From NCBI GenBank assembly GCA_019828565.1, contig JAHDYR010000004.1, positions 406,619 through 470,618 of the forward strand: DNA of 64,000 nucleotides. The letters are read 5' to 3'. Below the pieces are notes generated by a model. The model saw nothing but the letters and a program-made list of their open reading frames with translations, was not told the origin of the DNA and did not search any database. Source of the DNA: Carpediemonas membranifera. Its lineage: Eukaryota; Fornicata. The translations under genes and the position numbers were made by a program. Each line of letters opens with the position of its first letter. The stretch's first letter is position 1. Of the stretch, positions 26,975 to 36,524 are shown in pieces.

Positions 26975-28393
26975 ATGAGTAGCAACGTCAACACCGATGC
27001 ACTGGCAGCGGGAAACAAGGAGAAGCTATATGCAGCATGGCATGTGGTGGCGAATTCGGTGTTTGCTGCCTCCGTTTCGCTCTCAGCCATCCTCGTTGTG
27101 ACGTATCCCGCCATTCGCCTCGGGGTGTTCGCCTTCGGGCACGACGGGGACCTATTGGACAAGTCCACGGGCTACATAGCCATGAACAGCGCCGTGATGA
27201 CCTTCATGACGGCTCTCACGCTCTTACTTATTCTTACACCCGTCATCGTTGCCTTCGGAGCTCTCTTCCGCATCATGACGTACGGCCTCATCCTGATGGT
27301 GTCCGCCATGATCCAGTTCATCGCCATGCTCGTCCTTGGTCTGGCTGACGTCGCCTTCGCCGCGGACCTGACGAGCACGTTCTTCGTCCATTCACCGGCC
27401 CACATCCTCGCTCTGCCCTGCATCCTGCTGCTCGCATTCGCCGCAATGCGCTCGGGACGTGTGCGAGGCCTGACGATCATCCTCCTGCTGGGCACACCGC
27501 TGCTCGTCTACACCCTCGTCGACACCCTTGCCCTGCCAGTTGCCCTCCACCCAGACACGCCTGTGGCCGTCAAGGCGGTGCTCAGGATTGTTGTTGTGGC
27601 GGCCATCGATGCCCTGACGGTGGTGCCGACCCACGTGGCCCAGCTGACACACACCCGGGCGCCGCCCCTGACTAGGCCCGCCCTCATCATGCCCATGTCG
27701 ATGCTTCGGCAGCTGTTCGGCCAGATGATGCTTATAGACGACGACCTCAGATCCCAGCTGATCCTGGTGTGCGTGGGCGTCGTCCAGGACGCGGTGACGC
27801 TGCTGGCATACCCACCGTATGCCCACTTCGCCCACACCTTGTTCCACCGTGTGTTCCACGACAAGAGATCCGGCGCATTTCCCGCGCTAGCCCACATTAG
27901 GGTGCACGACGTCCTTCTCGAGATCCTCCTCCGGCCGTCGGGGCCCGTTGAGTTGAAGGGCCACACGCCTGACACGGCATTCGACGAGAGACGCCACTGG
28001 CTCGAGCTCTTCGCCCAGACCATGTCCGTCTTTGCCGTGGGGGCGGCCCGGCTGGCGTGTCTCGACCTCATGGACGGCACCGTGGACGCCGTCACGGCCC
28101 TGGCCCCCGCGTTCATAGCCATGGTGACCATGGCTGTCTCGTACGTGCTGCTCAGTGTCATCAGGCTCATCGTGCTGGACTTCGTCTTTGCCCAGCAGTC
28201 CCGCCGCTTCATGGGCAACGAGCGCGTCCTCGCCCAGTTCGCCCTCAGGGCCAGCGTCGCGACGGAAGGGGACGCCGGACTGGAGAACCCGCTGGTGATG
28301 CTGACGAGGCTCGTAGTGGCCCTCTGGATGGGCGTGTTCGTCAGCTACCGCGTCATCTGGCGGATTAGGCGGGCGGCCTTCATGGTCATGTAG
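26975..28393 (+). CDS. Polytopic membrane protein of unknown family
   Basis: 472 residues from an ATG; not recognised. About ten to eleven hydrophobic segments are visible, for example FAASVSLSAILVVTYPAI, TALTLLLILTPVIVAFGALF, YGLILMVSAMIQFIAMLVL, ILALPCILLLAFAAM, LTIILLLGTPLLVYTLVD, FIAMVTMAVSYVLLSVIRL and VVALWMGVFVSYRVI. A more polar central stretch (about 225-330) may be a cytosolic loop. There is no cleavable signal peptide, and I see no Cys/His RING or transporter signature. It lies 155 bases upstream of, and in the same direction as, the large receptor-like gene. That spacing may be coincidence in so compact a genome. Confidence 0.7.
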   Translation: MSSNVNTDALAAGNKEKLYAAWHVVANSVFAASVSLSAILVVTYPAIRLGVFAFGHDGDLLDKSTGYIAMNSAVMTFMTALTLLLILTPVIVAFGALFRIMTYGLILMVSAMIQFIAMLVLGLADVAFAADLTSTFFVHSPAHILALPCILLLAFAAMRSGRVRGLTIILLLGTPLLVYTLVDTLALPVALHPDTPVAVKAVLRIVVVAAIDALTVVPTHVAQLTHTRAPPLTRPALIMPMSMLRQLFGQMMLIDDDLRSQLILVCVGVVQDAVTLLAYPPYAHFAHTLFHRVFHDKRSGAFPALAHIRVHDVLLEILLRPSGPVELKGHTPDTAFDERRHWLELFAQTMSVFAVGAARLACLDLMDGTVDAVTALAPAFIAMVTMAVSYVLLSVIRLIVLDFVFAQQSRRFMGNERVLAQFALRASVATEGDAGLENPLVMLTRLVVALWMGVFVSYRVIWRIRRAAFMVM

Positions 28394-28548
28394 CATGCCC
28401 TGGCCCGGATGGATTTGACTGGAGGGAAAGGGCCCCGTGCATGGTGGGCCGGCAGGGCTGCTGGCGGTGGAGTCGGGCTAGCCTTAGTTCCCCGTAAATT
28501 TGCGATTCAGTTTTTGGAAGAACCGAGCATCCTCACCCATACAAAACA

Positions 28549-31500
28549 ATGCGGAGCCCTAATGGCATCAAAACGGGCTCATTTTCTGTAATATACTTTC
28601 TCGCATTGCTTTCGCTCTCGTTTGCCCTCACCAGCATCACATTTGGCCAGTCCTGCGCCCTGTCTGGTGCTTCCGCCTCCCTCGGCACCGACATGGAAGC
28701 TGGGATCACAATTGCCTTCAACAAGTTTAATGCAGAGCAGACGAACTTCGAGCTGTCCCTTATCAGCAAAGATGACGGCTACACGCCGTTGAACACGACC
28801 ACTAACACCCTTCAGTTCATCGCCGACGGCGTGTTCGGACTCATCGGCTACACAGGCACACCGACGACCAAGACCATCTACGACACAGCCATCAACGCCG
28901 GGCTCCCGCTCATTGGCTCCTTTACGGGCGGCCGCTTTCTGCGGGACCCGTTCGAGCCGCTCGCAGTCAACATCCGCGCTGGGTACGACGACGAGGTGCT
29001 CGCTGTAGTGGAGTACCTCGTCGGCCATGGCCGGACGACCATCGCCACGTTCGTGCAGGCCGACGCCTTTGGCCAAGCCGGTCTGGACGCGCTGGTGCTG
29101 GCGCTTGAGCCGTACAAGCTCCCGGTCATGGCCAGTGGGATGTACGAGAGGAACACCGTGGATGTCGAGCCGGGGGTCGCCGCCATGCTGGACGAACTCG
29201 ACGGACTGCAGCCGGACGCAGTGATCATGATCGGTACGGCCTACGCGCTGGCCAAGACGGTGAGCATACTACAGCCAGACATGCCGCACACAATATTCTA
29301 CACGGTCTCCTTCGTGGGCTCGGAGATCTTTGCCGACGAGCTGATCAACAACTACGACGTCGACCTCACCAACGTTGTCGTCAGCCAGGTCACGCCGTTC
29401 TTCGCAGACGCTGGTTTCGCCGCATACGAGCAGTTTATGACCGACCTGGCCATGTACAACGCCACGGCGACGCCCTCGTTCACCACCATGGAGGGGTGGC
29501 TTGTCGGCACGGTAGTCACGATGACGCTGGCCCGCATGACGTCCGTGGCCAGCCTCACTGTGTCCAGCTTCCTCGACACCGTCTACACGACGGGTCTCTT
29601 CCACGTGTCGGACATTCAAGTAGGACCCTTCGGATACGAGTGCGAGGGCGACGTCGACTTCACGGGCTGCTCCTGCTCGCAGGGCATGCACCACGTCTAC
29701 CTCTCCACCATCAACGCCACCGGTAGCTACACGCTCCTTTCCACCCACTACTTCGACTACTGCGGCGCCATCAACGCCGACGACCGAACCCCTGCCCTCC
29801 TCGTCGGCCAGTCCGCCCCCCTCACAGAGGGCGTCGTCCTCGCAGAGGTCGGCAGGGGCCTCAGGGCGGGGGCGGCCGCCGCGTTCAAAGAGGCGAATGA
29901 CGCGGGCGTGCTGCCGTTCCCGATCGTGCTCCTCTCGATCGACGACTCCTACGTGGTGGAGAATACGCTTGCGGCCGTGGACAAGCTCGTCAACGTATAC
30001 AACGTCAGCGCCCTCATCAACCAGGTTGGGTCCTCCATGACGGCCGCCATAGTCCCAGAATTCACCAACGTCTCGGGCACAATCAGGCCGGTCGTGGGGG
30101 CGTACACCGGCGCCAGACTCCTGAGGTCGGAGTCGACCATGATCAACGTACGGGCCAGCTACGACGCAGAGGTGAACATCATGGTCCGCCACGCCATGAG
30201 CGCGGGTAGGATTACCCAGTTCGTGCTGCTGAGGCAGGACGACGGGTACGGCCAGGCGGGGGAGGACGCCCTGGCCCTCGCCCTGAGCTACCACGGCATG
30301 GCAACGATCGCGGTTGGCACGTATGCCAGGGGAACGACCGACGTCACCGCGGCCGTATCGACTGTGTTCGAGTCGGGTGCGATTGACATGGCGCACTCAT
30401 TCGCCGTCATCCTCATCGCCACGGTGGACGCCGCCGTCGCCTTCATCGAGGCCGGCGCGGCACCGATGAACACGGCGCAGAACTACAACGCGTGGTGGTA
30501 CTCCCCCAGCATCAACCTCAAGGGGCTGTCGGCCCGTACCGGCACCCAGATCGACTCTGGTGCCATATCCAGGGTGTACGTGACCAACGTTGTGCCCCTC
30601 CCCTCGGAGTTCCCCGTGTCCTTCGACGAGGAGCTGCACAGCCTCATGTTCGAGGGAACATCTGTCATGGCCGCCATCGAGGGCTACCTCGCCGCCAGTT
30701 TGTTCGTCCAACTCGTCTCCCGGGCCGGCATCCGGTCGGCGTCGGCCGCTACAGGGGAGAGCATACTGGAGGCAGCCGACGGAGCCTTCACGGTCGGCGG
30801 GCTGACGGCGTCACTGTCACGGGATCCAGAGTGCAACCAGGCTCTCAAGCAGGTGCAGTTGCTGCAAGTCCGGGGATCGTCCGGTGCTATCACCGACTAC
30901 CACCAGGTCTCTGTGGGGGGCGAAGACTGGCTCTCGTTCTCCGCATGCACTGTCTACGACGAGCTCAAGCCCGCTGAGTGCGACTCCGGCTACGAGCCCG
31001 ACTACGCGGACTCCCAGTACGTCCCCACGATCTGCGTGGAGTGCAAGCCGGGGTTCTCCAGTGCCGATGGCGCCGCCTGCCTGCCCTGTAGCGCTGGGAC
31101 GTACGCCAAGACCGTGGCCACGTCGGAGTGCACGCCCTGCGCCGGGGGGACGTATCAGGACCGTCCTGAGGGCATATACTGCGTGCCCTGCGACCGGTTC
31201 TCGTACTCGGCGGACACGGGCGCCACTAGTTGTCTGGCATGCCCCGATAACTCAATGACGGCGTCGACGGGGCAGGTGGAGCTCGGGGCCTGCACGTGTA
31301 GAGGCGGGTACTACGGCAACGCGTCCATCGAGGCGTGCACCGCCTGTCCTGACGGGGCGACGTGCTGTGCCGACGCTTCCTGCCTGTACGGCGTGGTTGA
31401 CCCCCTGCCCCAGCCCGGGTACTACAAGTACGACCGCGACACCTTCCTCGCCTGCATCCCGGCCGACGCCTGCCTCGGCTCCGTCGCCCAGTACGGCGAC

Positions 31501-33468
31501 GACGTCACAGCCGACGAGGACACTGCCAATCGGTGCGCGGAGGGCTACGGCAGCTTCAACTGCGGCCAGTGCGACTCGGACCACTACCGCAAGGACGGCA
31601 AGTGCAACCAGTGCTCGGGCAACGTCATCATCGACACCATCCGGGGTGTGGGGCTTCTCGTGCTGACATTCACCGCGGCCTTTATTGCGTGCGTGACGTC
31701 GACGATGCTGCAGCTCTCGGCCCCCACCGTCGACATCGTCTTCGACTTCCTCTGCCTCTGCAGCATCATCAGCCTCATCAACGTCGACTGGCCCTCCACT
31801 CTTGACGGTTTCTTCACCTACACCGCCATCTTCACCCTCAACATCGACGCCTTTGCCGTATCCTGCGTGCCCCTGCTCTCGGCGGTGTTCACGTCCCTGT
31901 ACGGCCGCGCCATGGTGTGGCTGTTGATCCCAGTCCTGTACATCGCCGTCTGCATCGTCTGCTTCGTACTATGCACGCTGCTGTCGTTCGTACTCACCAA
32001 GCCGGACCTCATGACCGAGACGAACATAAGCAACTACGACGCGTTCAGGACCGTCATCGGCTCCCCCGGCTACCTCTACACCACATTGGTCGCTTCGTTC
32101 GTCCGTTTCCTCATGTTCTACTTCCCAGGCATGCTGGTTCAGCTTGTCTCGCCCTTAATCTGCACCACGGAGGGCGGCATCGCGTTCAACACAACCATGC
32201 CCTACGTCCAGTGCAGTGGCACGACCTGGGGCGTCTGGCGAGTCATCCTTATGGCGCTGATCGGCTTCCTCGGCGTCGTCCCCATCGCTATCTTCCTGAT
32301 GTCGCTCACCCGCATCCGGAAGATCCGACACAGCGTCAACCTCGCCCGACACCAGAAGGAGGAGAAGAAGCTCGCGAAGAAGCGCGGCGACGATTCTTCC
32401 AGCGTGGGGTCGGGCCACTCGGGCAGCGGTACCAGCTCCGACAGCCGGAGCACAGCCAGGAGCGGGGGCAGCAGCGCCAGTTCGGCCTTCTCGATCACGC
32501 GGCACATCAGCACGGATAGCACGGGATACTACCGCCACTCGATCTGGCCGGCCATCGTCAGCTTCAAGACGGGCACGTTCTTCGTGTTCAATCTGTTCCA
32601 GCTGCGGGTTGTGGTGATTACTCTCGTCATCGTGCTCTTCGACACGGCTGTAACCCGCATCATCGTCGCCATCCTCATCATCACGCTGTACATGACCATC
32701 ATCCTCTTCACGAGGGCGTACAACAAGATGCACCACACAATCGCCTCAGCCATCGCCCACCTCGCCCTCGTCGGCATCCTCGCCATCGGTCTGATGTCTA
32801 CCGACAGCCAGTGGTCCGACGCCCTCAGCGAGGGAGCGCTCATCGTCAGCATGGCTGTCATGGTCGCCGTCATCACGCCCTTCTTCATTGCCGACCTCCG
32901 CTTCTTGCTGCCGATCGCCATTGTCAAGAGCATGGGTGACCTCCTCCGGATGAGGGCAATCGAGTTCGAGGCGGGCCGGCGCATCATCAGGTTCGCTGAG
33001 GCAACCTACGACAACATTTACATGACGGTATATAGCATTAACGACGGCTACCTTGAGTGGCGCCGCCGCAGATGGAACAAGGCCGCCGAGAAGAGGCTCG
33101 AGAAGGAGCGCAAGGAGAGGGCCAAGGCCAAAGCCCGGGCGGATCGCATTGACCAGAAGCGGCGGGTCCTGGAGACGTTCAACTCCCCCGGTCACGGCCG
33201 GGACCGCCTCTCCGTGACAAACAAGTCCGTGACCAGCATGACTGAGCGGTCAGACGTAACGGCGAGCATGTCGGCCAGGTTCTCCGAGACGCCGGTGTCT
33301 CCGCAGATGTTGATGGAGCGACGCCAGAAGGAGCGGGCGGAGCTCGGCACGATCACACCGCACTTTATGCCGGTTGGTCGGTCAGACCGGTCGCCCCGAG
33401 ACCAGGACTATACGATGACACTGGAACTGGACCTGCCCGAGGGGATTCTCGAGGAGTTCGAGAGCTAG
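28549..33468 (+). CDS. Receptor-like protein: two Venus-flytrap domains, Cys-rich region, multi-TM domain
   Basis: 1639 residues. A signal peptide (hydrophobic VIYFLALLSLSFALT) leads to a type 1 periplasmic-binding/ANF-receptor domain (about 34-400: ITIAFNKFNAEQ, GLIGYTGTPTTKTIY, then FVQADAFGQAG). A second copy follows (about 420-800: AAFKEANDAGVLPF, LRQDDGYGQAG). Residues about 800-1010 are cysteine-rich, GCC2/GCC3-like (CVECKPGFSSADGAACLPC, GTYAKTVATSECTPCAGGTY). A membrane domain runs from about 1025 to 1460 with roughly nine to ten helices and a basic, Ser-rich loop (about 1255-1325). The tail is basic, then Ser/Thr-rich. Class C GPCRs join one flytrap and a Cys-rich domain to 7 TM; this has two flytraps and more helices. 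It may sense amino acids or similar small ligands, but that is inference. Confidence 0.85.
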   Translation: MRSPNGIKTGSFSVIYFLALLSLSFALTSITFGQSCALSGASASLGTDMEAGITIAFNKFNAEQTNFELSLISKDDGYTPLNTTTNTLQFIADGVFGLIGYTGTPTTKTIYDTAINAGLPLIGSFTGGRFLRDPFEPLAVNIRAGYDDEVLAVVEYLVGHGRTTIATFVQADAFGQAGLDALVLALEPYKLPVMASGMYERNTVDVEPGVAAMLDELDGLQPDAVIMIGTAYALAKTVSILQPDMPHTIFYTVSFVGSEIFADELINNYDVDLTNVVVSQVTPFFADAGFAAYEQFMTDLAMYNATATPSFTTMEGWLVGTVVTMTLARMTSVASLTVSSFLDTVYTTGLFHVSDIQVGPFGYECEGDVDFTGCSCSQGMHHVYLSTINATGSYTLLSTHYFDYCGAINADDRTPALLVGQSAPLTEGVVLAEVGRGLRAGAAAAFKEANDAGVLPFPIVLLSIDDSYVVENTLAAVDKLVNVYNVSALINQVGSSMTAAIVPEFTNVSGTIRPVVGAYTGARLLRSESTMINVRASYDAEVNIMVRHAMSAGRITQFVLLRQDDGYGQAGEDALALALSYHGMATIAVGTYARGTTDVTAAVSTVFESGAIDMAHSFAVILIATVDAAVAFIEAGAAPMNTAQNYNAWWYSPSINLKGLSARTGTQIDSGAISRVYVTNVVPLPSEFPVSFDEELHSLMFEGTSVMAAIEGYLAASLFVQLVSRAGIRSASAATGESILEAADGAFTVGGLTASLSRDPECNQALKQVQLLQVRGSSGAITDYHQVSVGGEDWLSFSACTVYDELKPAECDSGYEPDYADSQYVPTICVECKPGFSSADGAACLPCSAGTYAKTVATSECTPCAGGTYQDRPEGIYCVPCDRFSYSADTGATSCLACPDNSMTASTGQVELGACTCRGGYYGNASIEACTACPDGATCCADASCLYGVVDPLPQPGYYKYDRDTFLACIPADACLGSVAQYGDDVTADEDTANRCAEGYGSFNCGQCDSDHYRKDGKCNQCSGNVIIDTIRGVGLLVLTFTAAFIACVTSTMLQLSAPTVDIVFDFLCLCSIISLINVDWPSTLDGFFTYTAIFTLNIDAFAVSCVPLLSAVFTSLYGRAMVWLLIPVLYIAVCIVCFVLCTLLSFVLTKPDLMTETNISNYDAFRTVIGSPGYLYTTLVASFVRFLMFYFPGMLVQLVSPLICTTEGGIAFNTTMPYVQCSGTTWGVWRVILMALIGFLGVVPIAIFLMSLTRIRKIRHSVNLARHQKEEKKLAKKRGDDSSSVGSGHSGSGTSSDSRSTARSGGSSASSAFSITRHISTDSTGYYRHSIWPAIVSFKTGTFFVFNLFQLRVVVITLVIVLFDTAVTRIIVAILIITLYMTIILFTRAYNKMHHTIASAIAHLALVGILAIGLMSTDSQWSDALSEGALIVSMAVMVAVITPFFIADLRFLLPIAIVKSMGDLLRMRAIEFEAGRRIIRFAEATYDNIYMTVYSINDGYLEWRRRRWNKAAEKRLEKERKERAKAKARADRIDQKRRVLETFNSPGHGRDRLSVTNKSVTSMTERSDVTASMSARFSETPVSPQMLMERRQKERAELGTITPHFMPVGRSDRSPRDQDYTMTLELDLPEGILEEFES

Positions 33469-33642
33469 CGAGACCGGAGTGAGCATCACCGGAACGTCAT
33501 CAGACGATCTGTAAATAGCACATGCACGCATAATGCGGTCAGGGATGCGAAGTAGGGTTCAGTTGATTCATCTGTGATTCAAATCACGATGGAATCATAT
33601 CTGAAAATTCAGCGACAGACAAGACAAGAAGAACCCACTGAA

Positions 33643-34254
33643 ATGAGCACAAAGAAGACCCTCCACTCCGGTTTTGCCAAATCGGCCCTAGTTAACACCA
33701 CAACTGTTGTGGCGACGTCCAACGAGGACGGCAGCCCGAACATGGCAACAATTGCATGGTGCATGCCGTGCAACGCCTCTCCCGTGTATATTGCCATCGC
33801 CGTGAGCAACGGACACCTCACCAATGAGAATATCAAGAGGTCCAAAGTATTCAGCGTCAACGTCGGCAACCTCGAACAGATGAAGGCGGTCAACGCCGTC
33901 GGCATCGTCTCTGGCCGCAAGGATCCGGGTAAGAACATCGCGTTCAAGACTGTGAACGGTGCTAACGGCGCTCCTATCGTCGCTGAGCTGCCGATCAACA
34001 TGGAATGCAAGCTCGTCAACCATATCACAAATCCCACCAACACTGTCTTCATCGGCGAGGTGACGCTTCTCTCTGTCGACGATGACAAGGTAGCCGGCCC
34101 GAACATCGACATCACCAGGATCAACCCGCTCCTCTTCACATTCGGCAAGGTCGACGGCCAGGGATCCGCCTACGCCCAGCTCGGCCCCGTTGTCGGCGTG
34201 CCATGGGCCCAGGACCCAGCCGAGAAGCTTGCCGAGCGCCAAGCTAAGGAATAA
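33643..34254 (+). CDS. Flavin reductase-like FMN-binding protein
   Basis: 203 residues from the ATG at 33643; an upstream in-frame ATG (33589) would add 18 residues but reads like leader sequence. The split-barrel FMN-binding pattern is visible: NTTTVVATSNEDGSPNMATI, then PVYIAIAVSNGHLTNENIKR, FSVNVGNLEQMKAVNAVGIV and LPINMECKLVNHITNPTNTV, then FIGEVTLLSVDDDKV. These match the 'flavin reductase like' (DIM6/NTAB) domain of mostly bacterial and archaeal proteins. Members reduce FMN/FAD with NAD(P)H or act as electron carriers in anaerobes. No targeting peptide is seen. A prokaryotic origin by transfer is plausible from the family's distribution but needs a tree. The gene ends in AATAAAG across the stop. 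Confidence 0.82.
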   Translation: MSTKKTLHSGFAKSALVNTTTVVATSNEDGSPNMATIAWCMPCNASPVYIAIAVSNGHLTNENIKRSKVFSVNVGNLEQMKAVNAVGIVSGRKDPGKNIAFKTVNGANGAPIVAELPINMECKLVNHITNPTNTVFIGEVTLLSVDDDKVAGPNIDITRINPLLFTFGKVDGQGSAYAQLGPVVGVPWAQDPAEKLAERQAKE

Positions 34255-34318
34255 AGTCAGAATTCCAATTGTCAGGTTTGACCAGATTTCTTGGCGACGC
34301 CCGCTCTCGCTCACGGGG

Positions 34319-34993
34319 ATGCCTCACGTTCCATTGAATCTCAATCTAGCATACAGGAATACAAAGATAGCGCATCAAAGCATTGAAAGACTGAAACAGC
34401 TGTCTACTGACGGACGGCATCCAGTATACGAGGACCACCCCCCTTCTCAGGCGTGTGCGGTGGTTTCAGGGACCTTAGTCTCTGATGGGAAGTTTGTACG
34501 GTATCAGCGGGCTGTGCATCACCCGCCATTAGGCTGCGGCCGGTTTCTCCACGCACTGAAGCTGGTCAAGAGTCACACAACGCTCAGCCCGCTGGAGATG
34601 AACGTGTTGCACCTCATCCTCTACCGTTTCTCGTGTATGACGCCTGTTCCATCGAGCATTGACGATCTGTTTATCGAGGTTGAGACGGACAGTCAGTGGC
34701 GCCCCTTGGAGTGCCCGCTCCAGGTCGCCACGGTGCGGGCTAGACTGGCAGGGGACCAAAAATCCACACAGCTCGGTCTGGTCGGCATCCCGTACCTCCA
34801 CAACAGCGGATGCTCCAAGGCAGACCGGCTAGCCATCTGCTTCCCGGCAACGGCGAGCTCGGTGAGCAGAGTCACCAGAGGTAACAGGAAGACGGGTCTG
34901 GCCGAGCGATTCTTCATCCGCGTGTGGTGGGACGGTGTCGAGACTGTCCGCGGCTGCGTCAACAACACTTTTTTATTCCCTCACCCTTGTTAA
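34319..34993 (+). CDS. Hypothetical protein, 224 aa
   Basis: An open frame from ATG 34319 to TAA 34991-34993; the longest version of the frame would begin at a GTG inside the previous gene. I recognise no domain. Visible pieces include a mixed N-terminal half, LSPLEMNVLHLILYRFSCM, and a basic stretch near the end (SRVTRGNRKTGLAERFFIRVWWDG). There is no membrane segment. Composition is less biased than in the neighbours and the last codons lie in a GTCAACAAC repeat, so a spurious frame is possible. Confidence 0.4.
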   Translation: MPHVPLNLNLAYRNTKIAHQSIERLKQLSTDGRHPVYEDHPPSQACAVVSGTLVSDGKFVRYQRAVHHPPLGCGRFLHALKLVKSHTTLSPLEMNVLHLILYRFSCMTPVPSSIDDLFIEVETDSQWRPLECPLQVATVRARLAGDQKSTQLGLVGIPYLHNSGCSKADRLAICFPATASSVSRVTRGNRKTGLAERFFIRVWWDGVETVRGCVNNTFLFPHPC

Positions 34994-35063
34994 CCACCCG
35001 AGCAACAGGCTAACTGACCACGTCAACAACACAAGATTCGATTCGCGATTTTGCGTCAACAAC
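34958..35063 (+). repeat. Three copies of GTCAACAAC
   Basis: At 34958-34966, 35022-35030 and 35055-35063, each preceded by C and the first two followed by AC. Spacing is uneven (64 and 33 bases). Confidence 0.6.
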
Positions 35064-35257
35064 GCGGTGGCAGATTAGCGGAGTGTCATAGAATGTTCAT
35101 AGCGGCGATAAACGGCAGTGTCACTGGTTTTACACGGCTTTACGCGGCAGTACACCATTGACTGCCGCTACCAGTGGCCTATTTCTGGGCGTTCCGACAG
35201 CACACCTGGGATCTGAGTTCCTCCCTCGCAAACCAAGACGCCTGTAGTTCAAACGTC

Positions 35258-36493
35258 ATGATATACGCCCGTTTCATCTACGCAGGCCTCCTGATCATCG
35301 CACTTGCGTGGGTTCTTGTCGCAGACTTCCTCCTCGACAAGCTGTATCCCTACATCTGCTGGGAAATCCTCTCCTGGCTTCCGTGGTGCCTCTATAGCAC
35401 CAAGAACAGCATCGGCTACTTCCACCTACTCAAGGTTTCCATGATCTTCTTCGTCTTCCACCTCCTCCTGCTGCTCCTCACGCTGCCGGCAGACTTTGCC
35501 AAGGGCGTTACCCTCTTCAAGAACATCCACCGCCGGCTGTGGTGGGTGAAGCTGCCGGTCCTGGCCGTCCTCTACGCCCTCACCCTCCTCATCCCCAACC
35601 CCGTCTACGTCGCTTACATGATCGTGGCCCTCGTCCTGTCCGTGCCATTCATTGCCGCGCAGGTCGTGCTGCTGACGGAATTCGCTGTCCGTACCAACAA
35701 TGCCGTCGTCCGCCGCATTCCCCAGGGTTCGGGGCTCCTACTGCTCGCCCTATCCGTTGGTCTGCTCGCCATCGCGGGGCTTCAGTACGTCATCACCGGC
35801 ACGCTGTACTTCTTCTGCTTCCCGGTGTGGCCACTCTATCTGGTCGGCTTCATCCTGGTAACAGTCATCGTCATCTTCTCCATCGCTATTGAGCGGGGCT
35901 CCCTCTTTGTCGCCGCCGTGCTCTCGTTGTTCTTCACATTCATGGTTGTACTCGCCATCGAGTCCAACAGCGAGTTCTGGTCGAGCTGGATCAACGACGT
36001 CTTCTCGTTCTTCGGCTTCGTCCTGCCCCGCATGTCCTACTGCCCCCTGGAGCCTCACTTCTCCAGCTACTGGGCGGACTTCTTCCTCGGCTCGGTGTTC
36101 AGCCTGGTGTTCAAGCTGGTCCACTCTATCTGGGGCGGCGTCTTCCTCATCACGGCGGTGCTCATGTCGTGCTTCTCGAGCTTCGGTCTCGCCCCAACAT
36201 TCGCGGGGGTCGACAACCCGCCGCCCGTGTCTGGCTTCGACAGCGGCAACGACGACGACAAGGAGAGCGGTGCCGACATCACGTACCACTACTGGCAGTT
36301 CCATGCCCTCATGACGCTCGCATCGGCCGCCATCCCAGTGGCGTTTGGCACCCTCAGTAGCGGTCTCTTCTCGTGGTACCTCCCTGTTTCGATCATCGCG
36401 GCCGTACTCATCGGAGCGGGCCTCTACCTCTGGGGGTTGGCCGCCCCTTCAATACTCAGGAACAGGCGGTTCTACGGGGGTGTGAGGCTCTAG
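35258..36493 (+). CDS. Serinc/TMS1-family membrane protein
   Basis: 411 residues from ATG 35258. The frame is open further upstream to a GTG at 35174, so a missed first exon is possible. The order of features fits Serinc: ARFIYAGLLIIALAWVLV (first helix), WWVKLPVLAVLYALTLLIPN, VPFIAAQVVLLTEFAVRTNN (the family's 'F...Q...L.DFa...N' helix), then long helices to the end. The end, YHYWQFHALMTLASAAIPVA followed by LYLWGLAAPSILRNRRFYGG, matches the Serinc C-terminus ('F....a.lY....LT.W' and 'LY.WtL.AP..L.nR.F'). About ten helices. Animal Serincs are lipid scramblases linked to phosphatidylserine and sphingolipids, and some restrict virus infectivity. The role here is unknown. Confidence 0.82.
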   Translation: MIYARFIYAGLLIIALAWVLVADFLLDKLYPYICWEILSWLPWCLYSTKNSIGYFHLLKVSMIFFVFHLLLLLLTLPADFAKGVTLFKNIHRRLWWVKLPVLAVLYALTLLIPNPVYVAYMIVALVLSVPFIAAQVVLLTEFAVRTNNAVVRRIPQGSGLLLLALSVGLLAIAGLQYVITGTLYFFCFPVWPLYLVGFILVTVIVIFSIAIERGSLFVAAVLSLFFTFMVVLAIESNSEFWSSWINDVFSFFGFVLPRMSYCPLEPHFSSYWADFFLGSVFSLVFKLVHSIWGGVFLITAVLMSCFSSFGLAPTFAGVDNPPPVSGFDSGNDDDKESGADITYHYWQFHALMTLASAAIPVAFGTLSSGLFSWYLPVSIIAAVLIGAGLYLWGLAAPSILRNRRFYGGVRL

Positions 36494-36524
36494 AAAAAAC
36501 AGAAACATAAACATAATGTAACAT

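Noticed and set aside
35093-35257. Possible first exon of Serinc with a 48-nt intron ending at 35173
   Set aside because: Neither the length nor the donor (GTTTTA) fits the GTNNGT class seen in all other introns.
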